From: Thermoleophilia bacterium | GTDB taxonomy: Bacteria > Actinomycetota > Thermoleophilia > Gaiellales > Gaiellaceae | Assembly (NCBI GenBank): GCA_025927435.1 | Contig: JAICLM010000060.1 | Span: 1-10,476, forward strand | Direction of reading: 5' to 3' | Length of the DNA: 10,476 nt | Shown here: positions 1-6,145 of the stretch, piece by piece | How the letters are laid out: each line of letters begins with the position of its first letter | Position numbering within the stretch: the first letter of the stretch is position 1 | Program-made: the position numbers and the translations under genes | The notes under the pieces: model-generated | What the model was told of the DNA's origin: nothing | Databases searched by the model: none | Seen by the model: only the letters and a program-made list of their open reading frames with translations

Positions 1-538
1 CGCCTCCGCGGCCGGCCGGGCCGGGATCGGCGACGGCATCTACGTCGTGGCGTACGGGAACGGCGGCGGGCCGGAGCGGCTCTGGTGGCTGCTGCGCCAC
101 TTCGGCCACGACGAGTGCGCGGTCCTGCTCGGGGGGATCGAGGCCTGGGGAGGCGAGCTGCGCGCGGGCGAGGAGGAGAGCGAGCCCGCCGAGCTAGTCC
201 CACGCGAGCGGAGCGGCGACACGATCGCCGCGGAGGAGATCGCAAGCCGGCTTGCTGACCCGTCGCTCGCCCTCGTCGACGCCCGTGTCGCGAACCGCTG
301 GCGCGGCGAGCCGAACGAGATCGACGATCCCCCTGGCCGGATCCCCGGCGCGGCGAACGCTCCCTGGGACGAGCCGCTACCCGAGCTGCCCGAAGGCGAG
401 CTCGTCGCCTACTGCGGTTCGGGCGTCTCGTCCTGCGTGACCCTCCATCGCGCCTGGCTCTCCGGCCGCGACGGCCGCCTCTACCCGGGCTCGTGGAGCG
501 AGTGGTCCAGGCGCGGACTACCGCTCGAGCGGAGCTAG
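1..538 (+). CDS. sseA: Sulfurtransferase, tandem rhodanese (3-mercaptopyruvate/thiosulfate type), 5'-partial
   Basis: The frame is open to the left edge (first full codon at base 2) and ends at TAG 536-538, so the start and most of the first rhodanese domain are missing. The visible part opens with the end of domain 1, including a GGGPERLWWLLR-like helix and an LLGGIEAW strand-turn typical of two-domain sulfurtransferases. The second domain follows, with DARVANRWRGE, then GRIPGAANAPW, and the active-site loop CGSGVSSC; its catalytic Cys is codon 138 of the visible part. In this family CGSGV(T/S) loops are associated with 3-mercaptopyruvate sulfurtransferases, whereas CRKGV loops favour thiosulfate. 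The enzyme would move sulfane sulfur from mercaptopyruvate or thiosulfate to a thiophilic acceptor such as cyanide or thioredoxin in the cytoplasm. Substrate preference is inferred from the loop only. Its stop overlaps that of the convergent aminotransferase. Confidence 0.9.
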   Translation, partial: ASAAGRAGIGDGIYVVAYGNGGGPERLWWLLRHFGHDECAVLLGGIEAWGGELRAGEEESEPAELVPRERSGDTIAAEEIASRLADPSLALVDARVANRWRGEPNEIDDPPGRIPGAANAPWDEPLPELPEGELVAYCGSGVSSCVTLHRAWLSGRDGRLYPGSWSEWSRRGLPLERS

Positions 539-1911
539 CGCCGAACGCCGGCGCTCGCGGCGGTGAGCGCGAACTTCGTCAGCGATTTCGGCATCCGCTG
601 CGCGTCCCTGACCGTCGCACGCAGGGCGTCGGCAAACTCCTCGACGTCCTCGTCCGTCACCACGAGCGGCGGCAGGATCCGGATCACGGCCATCTCGTGG
701 CCGGCAACCTGGGTGAGGATCCGGCGCTTCGTGAAGAGCGGGACGATGACGAGCTGGGCGAACAGGCCGCGCTGCGCCCGCTCGATCATCCGGTACGTCA
801 TGCGCCCGCCCTGCGGCTCGCCGAACTCGATCGCCCAGGCCAGACCGAGCCCGCGCACGTCGCGCACGACCTCGAACTCGTCCACCAGGGGCCGCGTCAG
901 CTCCAGCAGCCGGCGGCCGAGTCGGGCGCTCTCATCCACGAGGCACTCCTCGCGCAGCTCGTGCAGCGTCGCGAGGCCGGCCGCCATCGCGAGCTCGTTC
1001 GGCGCGAAGGTGGAGCCGTGCGACATGGCGTGTGACATCGAGTCGAAGACCGCCTCGTGCACCGAGCGCGCCATGAGGAGCGCGCCCGACGGGACGTAGC
1101 CCCCGGAGAGGGTCTTTGCCAGCGTGACGAGATCCGGCTCGAGTCCCCAGTGCTGGAAGGCGAACATCCGGCCCGTGCGGCCGAGACCCGTCATCACCTC
1201 GTCGACGCCGAAGAGCGTCCCGTAGCGGCGACAGAGCTCCTGCGCTCCCGCGAGATAGCCGTCGGGCGGGAGGTTGATGCCCTTGCCCTGCACCGGCTCG
1301 ACGAGGAAGAGCGCCACGTCTTCCCGCCGCAGCTCGACCTCGAGCGCCTCGAGATCGCCGAACGGGACCTGATCGCAGCCGGGGAGCAGCGGCTGGAAGC
1401 GCGCCTTGAACTCCCAGTTGCCGTTCACCGAGGTCGCGCCGAGCGTCAGCCCGTGGAAACCGTGGTCGGCGGAGAGGACGCGCTGGCGCCCGGTTGCGGT
1501 GCGCCCGAGCTTGATCGCCGATTCGACCGACTCGGTGCCCGAGTTCGTGAACAGGCAGCGCTCGATGCGGCCGCCGGCGAGCCCGATCAGCTCCTCGGCG
1601 AGCAGGCCCGGCAGCAGAGTCGCTCCCAGCGCGAGCATCCCCGGGGTCTCCAGCGTGAGCGCCTCGACGAGCGCGGCGCGGATCCGTGGGTTGTTCCGGC
1701 CGACGCCGTACATCCCGAAGCCGCCGAGGAGGTCGAGGTAGCGCGTCCCGTGCGTGTCGTAGAGGTACGCGCCCTCGGCACGCGCCCACGTGCGGTCGAA
1801 GCCGATCGTGCGCAGAACCCGCACGAACTGCGGGTTGATGGTGTCCGCCCAGAGGTCGAGATCCTCGCCGCGCCGTGAGTCGAGCAGCGCTTCGAGGCTG
1901 AAATCGCTCAT
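535..1911 (-). CDS. Class-III PLP-dependent aminotransferase
   Basis: This 458-residue protein has the full length and motif order of class-III (omega/ornithine-type) aminotransferases. The cofactor phosphate site includes SGTES at 124-128, followed by HGFHG at 150-154. VDEV carries the Asp that contacts the pyridine nitrogen (D237), followed by GLGRTG, and the Schiff-base lysine is K266 in LAKTLSGG. It would transfer an amino group from an amine or omega-amino acid to a 2-oxo acid in the cytoplasm. The family covers putrescine, ornithine, GABA and beta-alanine enzymes, and I cannot assign the substrate. The start is ATG 1909-1911; no good Shine-Dalgarno precedes it. A weak -10-like TACAGT (complement of 1920-1925) would place initiation almost on the ATG, so the mRNA could be leaderless; this is speculative. 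It converges on the sulfurtransferase and diverges from the DoxX gene. Confidence 0.9.
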   Translation of the reverse strand: MSDFSLEALLDSRRGEDLDLWADTINPQFVRVLRTIGFDRTWARAEGAYLYDTHGTRYLDLLGGFGMYGVGRNNPRIRAALVEALTLETPGMLALGATLLPGLLAEELIGLAGGRIERCLFTNSGTESVESAIKLGRTATGRQRVLSADHGFHGLTLGATSVNGNWEFKARFQPLLPGCDQVPFGDLEALEVELRREDVALFLVEPVQGKGINLPPDGYLAGAQELCRRYGTLFGVDEVMTGLGRTGRMFAFQHWGLEPDLVTLAKTLSGGYVPSGALLMARSVHEAVFDSMSHAMSHGSTFAPNELAMAAGLATLHELREECLVDESARLGRRLLELTRPLVDEFEVVRDVRGLGLAWAIEFGEPQGGRMTYRMIERAQRGLFAQLVIVPLFTKRRILTQVAGHEMAVIRILPPLVVTDEDVEEFADALRATVRDAQRMPKSLTKFALTAASAGVRR

Positions 1912-1927
1912 CGCGCCGGACTGTATC

Positions 1928-1949
1928 GACTGCGTTTCGCTTCGCAGTC
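1928..1949. repeat. Inverted repeat in divergent intergenic gap
   Basis: GACTGCG (1928-1934) and CGCAGTC (1943-1949) form perfect 7-bp arms around an 8-nt centre. They lie inside the 58-nt gap between the divergent aminotransferase and DoxX genes. An overlapping pair GGACTG (1918-1923) / CAGTCC (1945-1950) gives an alternative fold. It could be a regulator site shared by both genes or a leader hairpin for one of them; nothing in the sequence decides which. Confidence 0.45.
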
Positions 1950-1969
1950 CGCGGGTAGCCGACTAGATC

Positions 1970-2518
1970 ATGGGTCTGGGCAAGCTGATGCTGCGGGCGA
2001 CGCTCGGCGGCTACTTCTTCGGTCACGGGATGCAGAAGCTCGCCGGCTGGTTCGGCGGGCACGGCCCGGATGGGACGGGAGAGTTCTTCGAGCAGGTGGG
2101 GTTGCGTCCGGGGCGGGAGAGCGCGCTGCTCGCAGGTGCCGCCGAGGTCGGCGGCGGCTCGCTCCTCGCGCTCGGGTTCCTCACACCTGCGGCCGTGAGC
2201 ATGCTGACCGGCGTGATGACGAACGCGATCCGGCACGTCCACTGGAAGAACGGCCCCTGGAACACTGACGGCGGCGTCGAGCTTCCAGCGCTCGTCCTTG
2301 CTGCTCTGGCCGCGCTGGCCGACAGTGGCCCGGGTCGCTTCTCGCTCGACGAGGCGCTCGGGATCCGGCTCCGTGGCCCGGTCGTGACGGCTCTTGCGAT
2401 GGGTGCCGGGGCCGCGGGCGCGGTCTACTTCGCCGAGCATGGCCCGGAGCTCTTCGACGCTCGCGATGCCGACGACGCGCTGAGCCGCGCGACCGAGCAG
2501 GTCGGGGCGGAGAGCTAG
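1970..2518 (+). CDS. DoxX family membrane protein
   Basis: This 182-residue protein resembles the DoxX/SURF4-like family. An N-terminal membrane segment contains a GGYFFGHGMQKL motif (about residues 14-25), a signature region of DoxX proteins. A long hydrophobic stretch follows, with AAEVGGGSLLALGFLTP and a continuing helix (about 55-85). A third segment has ALVLAALAAL, and a fourth lies near residues 140-156. About four helices in total is normal for the family. DoxX proteins sit in the cytoplasmic membrane and have been linked to oxidative and thiol stress or quinone-related redox roles, but most members have no proven activity. The start is ATG 1970, with no clear ribosome-binding site ahead. 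The stop TAG 2516-2518 shares a CTAG with a minus-strand stop (see the remnant entry). The thiol-related sulfurtransferase nearby is suggestive, but the genes are not in one transcript. Confidence 0.85.
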   Translation: MGLGKLMLRATLGGYFFGHGMQKLAGWFGGHGPDGTGEFFEQVGLRPGRESALLAGAAEVGGGSLLALGFLTPAAVSMLTGVMTNAIRHVHWKNGPWNTDGGVELPALVLAALAALADSGPGRFSLDEALGIRLRGPVVTALAMGAGAAGAVYFAEHGPELFDARDADDALSRATEQVGAES

Positions 2519-2577
2519 CTCCCGCCGAAGCGCTCGAGCAGCCGGTCGACGACGTGGTGCGTCTCCGCGGCCTCTGT
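2515..2577 (-). pseudogene. Remnant: C-terminal tail of a lost minus-strand gene
   Basis: Read on the minus strand, 2518-2574 gives 19 consecutive codons that all end in G or C. The second positions are mixed, which is the coding pattern of this genome, and a TAG follows at 2515-2517. The peptide ends ETHHVVDRLLERFGGS. The frame stays open upstream to a TAA at 2677-2679 but contains no ATG, GTG or TTG, and G/C-ending bias is lost beyond about 2577. I therefore read it as the end of a gene whose body has been deleted. The stop is arranged exactly like that of the convergent pair at 535-538. I cannot name the family. The alternative is a chance pattern in GC-rich DNA. Confidence 0.4.
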
Positions 2578-2591
2578 AAACCCGTGCGTGT

Positions 2592-2605
2592 CGGAAACGA
2601 TTCCG
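2592..2605. promoter_or_regulatory. Candidate LacI-family operator O1
   Basis: The site CGGAAACGATTCCG is a near-perfect palindrome: 6 of 7 base pairs match, centred on the CG at 2598-2599. LacI-family operators characteristically have a central CG into which the hinge-helix leucine inserts. The adjacent regulator has the expected hinge sequence (AAARTL). The core matches the second site at 2691-2706. Assignment to that regulator is inference from position and symmetry. Confidence 0.6.
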
Positions 2606-2654
2606 GTTGCCCTGGATCCGGTAATACCGCATGAAATAGGGGAAAACCTGCAAC

Positions 2655-2683
2655 TTGACTTTCGCCTGGGAACGGTTTATGGT
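2655..2683 (+). promoter_or_regulatory. Candidate sigma-70-type promoter of the sugar operon
   Basis: TTGACT (2655-2660) matches five of six bases of a -35 box. After exactly 17 nt comes TATGGT (2678-2683), a weaker -10 box with four of six matches. Transcription would begin near 2689-2691, at the left edge of operator O2, an ideal position for repression. The difficulty is that it overlaps the two possible start codons of the regulator gene (TTG 2655 and ATG 2679). Either this match is fortuitous or translation starts unusually. Confidence 0.4.
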
Positions 2684-3809
2684 CGCCGCACCGAAAACGT
2701 TTCCGGAGGCCAGGACGAGCACCATCCGTGAAGTAGCCGAACAGAGCGGCGTTTCCGTATCCACCGTCTCACGAGTCTTCAACGGCTATGGCGACGTGAG
2801 CGCAGCCACAAAGGAGCGGGTCCTTGCAACGGCACGCTTGCTCGACTACGCACCGAGCGCTGCCGCTCGCACGCTCGTGCGGCGCCGCTCGCAGTTGATC
2901 GGCGTCGTTCTCTTCACCGGCCGGGAGCACCCCGACATCGGCCACCCGTTCTTCCAGGACGTCCTCGTCGGCCTCAAGCACGGCATCGGCTCCGGCGGCT
3001 ACGACGTGTTGCTCTTTGCCACCGAGCAGCCCCACTCGAGCGAGGCCGGCGCTCACTCGTACCTCCGCCGTGCCCGACACCACCATGTCGACGGGATCGT
3101 GCTGATGGGTGTCGATCGCGACGATCCCGAGGTCGCGAAGCTCTTCGAGGCGGACATCCCGCTCGTCGGCGTCGACCTCGAGGTGGCCGGAGCCAGAGCC
3201 ACGCACGTCGCGTCCGACAACGTCAGGGGTGCCCGCCTGGCGGTCCGCCATCTACACGCACTGGGACATCGGCGGATCGCGACCATCGCCGGCCCAGCGG
3301 ACCACAAGCCCGGCGCCGATCGTCTGGTCGGCTTTCGCGCCGAGCTCCAGGCGCTCGGCCTCGAGGGCCACGCGGGCTATGAGCAGTTCGGCGACTGGTA
3401 CACCGAGAGCGGCGAGCGTGCGATGAACGCGCTGCTCGCGCTACCGGAACCCCCGTCCGCCGTCTTCGCCGCCGCGGACTTGATGGCGGTCGGCGCGATG
3501 AAGGCCGCCCGCGACGCGGGCCTCGGCGTGCCCGAAGACCTCGCTGTCGTCGGCTTCGACGACATCCAGCTCGCGTCGCTGCTCGACCCCGCGCTGACCA
3601 CGATTCACCAGGACAAGGTCGGTCTCGGTCAAGCCGCCGCGCGAGCGCTGTTGGAGCAGATCGAAAACCCGCAATTGACGCCGGCCGCGTTGACGCTGCC
3701 GGTCGAGCTGATCATCCGCGCGTCGTGCGGGTGGACAAGGGAGGTGGGAGGAGCAGCAACGATCGCCAGTAGTCCCATCGCTGCAAGAACAGAAGGAGGA
3801 GAAGGGTGA
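2679..3809 (+). CDS. LacI-family transcriptional regulator (CebR-like position)
   Basis: A LacI/GalR regulator of 376 residues from ATG 2679. A DNA-binding helix-turn-helix lies at about 15-36 (TIREVAEQSGVSVSTVSRV), and a hinge at about 59-68 contains AAARTL. A periplasmic-binding-protein-like effector domain then runs to the usual C-terminal end (ELIIRASC), including GVDLEV and a VVGFDDIQLAS segment. It should repress the operon it heads until a sugar ligand binds. The start is uncertain. TTG 2655 would add 8 residues and has AGGGGA (2638-2643) 11 nt upstream; ATG 2679 lacks a good ribosome-binding site. A tidy GGAGG (2705-2709) has no in-frame start after it. The stop TGA overlaps the GTG of the binding-protein gene by 4 nt, so regulator and transporter are probably co-transcribed and translationally coupled. 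The first codons are less GC-biased than the rest. Confidence 0.92.
   Translation: MVAAPKTFPEARTSTIREVAEQSGVSVSTVSRVFNGYGDVSAATKERVLATARLLDYAPSAAARTLVRRRSQLIGVVLFTGREHPDIGHPFFQDVLVGLKHGIGSGGYDVLLFATEQPHSSEAGAHSYLRRARHHHVDGIVLMGVDRDDPEVAKLFEADIPLVGVDLEVAGARATHVASDNVRGARLAVRHLHALGHRRIATIAGPADHKPGADRLVGFRAELQALGLEGHAGYEQFGDWYTESGERAMNALLALPEPPSAVFAAADLMAVGAMKAARDAGLGVPEDLAVVGFDDIQLASLLDPALTTIHQDKVGLGQAAARALLEQIENPQLTPAALTLPVELIIRASCGWTREVGGAATIASSPIAARTEGGEG
2691..2706. promoter_or_regulatory. Candidate LacI-family operator O2
   Basis: The site CCGAAAACGTTTCCGG is palindromic in 7 of 8 pairs around the CG at 2698-2699. It shares the core G(G/A)AAACG(A/T)TTCC with O1, and the two centres are exactly 100 bp apart. 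It lies inside the called 5' end of the regulator gene and just downstream of the candidate promoter, where repressor binding would block initiation. Two matching sites make autoregulation likely, but binding is not shown. Confidence 0.6.
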
Positions 3810-5092
3810 AAAGCATCCTCGAGCGGCGGGGCCGTCTGGTCCTCGTCGTTGCGGTTGTCGCGATCGTCGCCACGGTGTCCGGTCTGTCGGTCAAGGGCGC
3901 CTCGGCGGCCAAGCGCAGCAACATCACGCTGACCATCGACGTGTTCGGTGACTTTGGGTACCACGACCTCTACAAGCAGTACGAGGCGTCGCATCCCGGG
4001 ATCACGATCAAGGAAGACACGGAGGACTACGCGCCGCACCACACGGCTCTCGCCCAGCACCTCGCCACGGGCGCCGGAGCCGACGACATCGAGGCGATCG
4101 AGGTCGGCTTCATCGCGAACTACACGACCCAGTCGCGCTACTTCGTCGACCTGCGCAAGTACGGCGCCTCGAAGCTGAAGAAGCGCTACCCGAACTGGAA
4201 GTGGCAGCAGGCCGTCGCGCACAACAAGACCGTGGTCGGCCTCGGCACCGACGTCGGGAGCCTCGGCATCTGCTATCGCAAGGACCTGTTCAAGAAGGCC
4301 GGGCTGCCGACGAAGCCGGCCGCTCTCGCGAAGCTGTGGCCGACCTGGTCGAAGTTCCTCGCCGCGGGCAAGCGCTACCAGAAGCACGCGCCGGCGGGCA
4401 CGAAGTTCATCGACTCCGGGAGCAATCTCTTCAACGCGATGATCGCGCAGGCCACTCCGGGCTACTACTCGAAGAGCGGCAAGGTGATCGTCAAGAGCAA
4501 CCCGCAGGTCAAGGCGGCCTGGAACCTGACGATGCAGGCGATCAAGCTCCACGAAGACAAGGGACTCGTCGCGTTCGCCGCCGACTGGAATGCCGGCTTC
4601 AAGAACGGGACCTTCGCAACCGTCACCTGTCCTGCCTGGATGATGGGCTATATCCAGGGGCAGGCCCCGGACGCGAGCGGCAAGTGGAACATCGCCGACG
4701 TCCCGGGCGGAGGCGGTAACTGGGGCGGCTCGTTCCTGACCGTCACCAAGCAGTCGCAGCATCAGAAAGAGGCGGCCGCGCTCGTCAAGTTCCTGACCTC
4801 GCCCAAGTCGGAGACGTACGTCTTCAAGCACACGGGGAACCTGCCGAGCGAGGTTCCGGTGCTGAAGAGCAAGACGGTGCGGAAGTTCCGGAACCCGTAC
4901 TTCAGCAACGCGCCGGTCGGGAAGATCTTCGCGAACTCGGCGCTGAAGCTGAAGCCGCAGCCTCTCGGACCGCACCAGGGCGACTTCCAGACGGCCTCGA
5001 CCAACGCCATTCAGCGAGTGGAGCAGCACATCCAGTCGCCGAAGGCGGCGTGGAAGCAATTCCTGAAGGACGTCGCCACCGCTTCAGGCTGA
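3806..5092 (+). CDS. Extracellular solute-binding protein family 1, sugar ABC transporter
   Basis: This 428-residue protein is the sugar-capturing component of the ABC importer encoded downstream. The N-terminus has basic residues (K2, R7, R8, R10), a hydrophobic core at about 11-25, and a likely signal-peptidase I site after ASA (residues 32-34). The mature fold follows the family-1 pattern: LTIDVFGDFG beta strand, ADDIEAIEVGFIANY, a GSLGICYRKDLFKKAGLP hinge region, then GGGGNWGGSFLTV and LVKFLTSPKSETYVF near the end. There is no lipobox cysteine, unlike most actinobacterial binding proteins. The start is GTG 3806, with an excellent Shine-Dalgarno AAGGAGGA at 3793-3800 and a 5-nt spacer, overlapping the regulator's TGA. 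The next gene is separated by a strong hairpin that may favour high binding-protein output. The ligand is probably a beta-glucoside or related oligosaccharide, judged from the GH1 partner. Confidence 0.92.
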   Translation: MKSILERRGRLVLVVAVVAIVATVSGLSVKGASAAKRSNITLTIDVFGDFGYHDLYKQYEASHPGITIKEDTEDYAPHHTALAQHLATGAGADDIEAIEVGFIANYTTQSRYFVDLRKYGASKLKKRYPNWKWQQAVAHNKTVVGLGTDVGSLGICYRKDLFKKAGLPTKPAALAKLWPTWSKFLAAGKRYQKHAPAGTKFIDSGSNLFNAMIAQATPGYYSKSGKVIVKSNPQVKAAWNLTMQAIKLHEDKGLVAFAADWNAGFKNGTFATVTCPAWMMGYIQGQAPDASGKWNIADVPGGGGNWGGSFLTVTKQSQHQKEAAALVKFLTSPKSETYVFKHTGNLPSEVPVLKSKTVRKFRNPYFSNAPVGKIFANSALKLKPQPLGPHQGDFQTASTNAIQRVEQHIQSPKAAWKQFLKDVATASG

Positions 5093-5110
5093 GAGCCCTC
5101 CCTCAGCCGG

Positions 5111-5149
5111 GCCGGGCCGTGGGCGCACCCTCGACGCCCACGGCCCGGC
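5111..5149 (+). terminator. Strong intercistronic hairpin (mRNA stabiliser/attenuator)
   Basis: Bases 5111-5125 and 5135-5149 are perfect reverse complements: a 15-bp GC-rich stem (one G-T pair extends it) with a 9-nt loop. It fills most of the 79-nt gap between the binding-protein and first permease genes, the only sizeable gap in the operon. No T-run follows, so it is not a classical full terminator. In other sugar operons such hairpins protect the upstream mRNA or allow partial termination, so that binding protein exceeds permease; that role is inferred here. Confidence 0.8.
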
Positions 5150-5171
5150 TTGAGACGATCACGAGGAGCCC

Positions 5172-6143
5172 ATGAGCGCGGTATCCGGAACGGGAAGGCC
5201 AGGCGAGGCCGTCGTCGCGCCCCGCGCGCGCCGCAAGCTTCTGCGGCGGCTCGACGCGAAGCTCTCGCCGTACCTATTCATCTCCCCGTTCTTCCTCATC
5301 TTCAGCGTCTTCGGGCTCTTCCCGCTCGGCTACACCGCGTACGTCTCGCTCACCGACCGGACCCTGCTCGCGCCGGTCGTGCACTTCATCGGGCTCCACA
5401 ACTACGCGCTGCTGATCCACGACTCGTACTTCTGGAATGCCGTTGAGAACACGTTCGGGATCTGGCTCCTGTCGACGGTGCCGCAGCTCCTGCTCGCCCT
5501 CGTGATCGCCCACATCCTCAACACGAAGCTCTACGCGCGCACGTTCTTCCGCATGGCCATCCTGCTCCCGCAGGTGACCTCGCTCGTCGCCGTCGCCCTG
5601 ATCTTCACGCAGCTCTTCGCCCATGACTACGGCTTCGTCAACTACGTCTTCGCGAAGTTCGGGGTCCACCACATCTACTGGGAGTCCGGCCGCTTCTCGT
5701 CGTGGGTCGCGCTCTCGGTGATGGTGATGTGGCGCTGGACGGGCTACAACGCCCTGATCTATCTGGCGGCAATGCAGTCGATCCCCGAGGAGCTCTACGA
5801 GGCCGCCGCGGTCGACGGCGCCCGCCGCTTCCGGCAGTTCATCCACGTGACGGTGCCGATGCTGCGGCCGACGATTCTCTTCACGGTGATCATCTCGACG
5901 ATCGGAGGCCTCCAGCTCTTCACCGAGGCCTTTCTCTTCCAGTCGCGCACGAGCGGCGGGACGGGGGGCTCCGGCCGGCAGTACCAGACGATCGTGATGT
6001 ACCTCTACGAGAAGTTCCTCGGCTCGACGCAATTCAAGTTCGGCTACGCGGCCGCGATCGCCTGGTGCCTCGTCCTGCTGATCGCGCTCTTCGGGCTCGT
6101 GAACTACTTCCTCGTCAGCCGGATCAGATCGGCGGAGACCTAG
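5172..6143 (+). CDS. Carbohydrate ABC transporter permease, MalF/UgpA type
   Basis: This 323-residue inner-membrane permease forms half of the translocation channel. After a basic cytoplasmic N-terminus (ARRKLLRRLDAKL), about six membrane segments can be read. The first is near 36-62 (YLFISPFFLIFSVFGLFPLG) and the last contains WCLVLLIALFGLVNYFLV near the C-terminus. The cytoplasmic EAA loop that docks on the ATPase is clear: E210-A-A, G216, then HVTVP ending at P229. The start ATG 5172 follows GAGGAG (5163-5168) with a short 3-nt spacer. The stop is 2 nt before the next permease's GTG, so the two are surely co-expressed. It pairs with the second permease as a heterodimer. Substrate specificity cannot be read from the permease alone. 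Confidence 0.93.
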   Translation: MSAVSGTGRPGEAVVAPRARRKLLRRLDAKLSPYLFISPFFLIFSVFGLFPLGYTAYVSLTDRTLLAPVVHFIGLHNYALLIHDSYFWNAVENTFGIWLLSTVPQLLLALVIAHILNTKLYARTFFRMAILLPQVTSLVAVALIFTQLFAHDYGFVNYVFAKFGVHHIYWESGRFSSWVALSVMVMWRWTGYNALIYLAAMQSIPEELYEAAAVDGARRFRQFIHVTVPMLRPTILFTVIISTIGGLQLFTEAFLFQSRTSGGTGGSGRQYQTIVMYLYEKFLGSTQFKFGYAAAIAWCLVLLIALFGLVNYFLVSRIRSAET

Positions 6144-6145
6144 AA

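Noticed and set aside
932..2782. Long minus-strand open frame of 616 codons
   Set aside because: It overlaps the aminotransferase in another frame and the whole DoxX gene antisense, is extremely rich in Arg and Ala, and shows no family motif: a GC-rich shadow.
3629..5059. Long minus-strand open frame of 476 codons opposite the binding-protein gene
   Set aside because: The composition is Arg/Leu/Val-rich with no domain. The plus strand has a convincing binding protein with a signal peptide and a ribosome-binding site.
5702..6145. Upstream extension of the second permease to GTG 5702
   Set aside because: It would overlap the first permease by about 440 nt with a low-complexity Arg/Asp sequence; GTG 6146 has GGAG and correct membrane topology.
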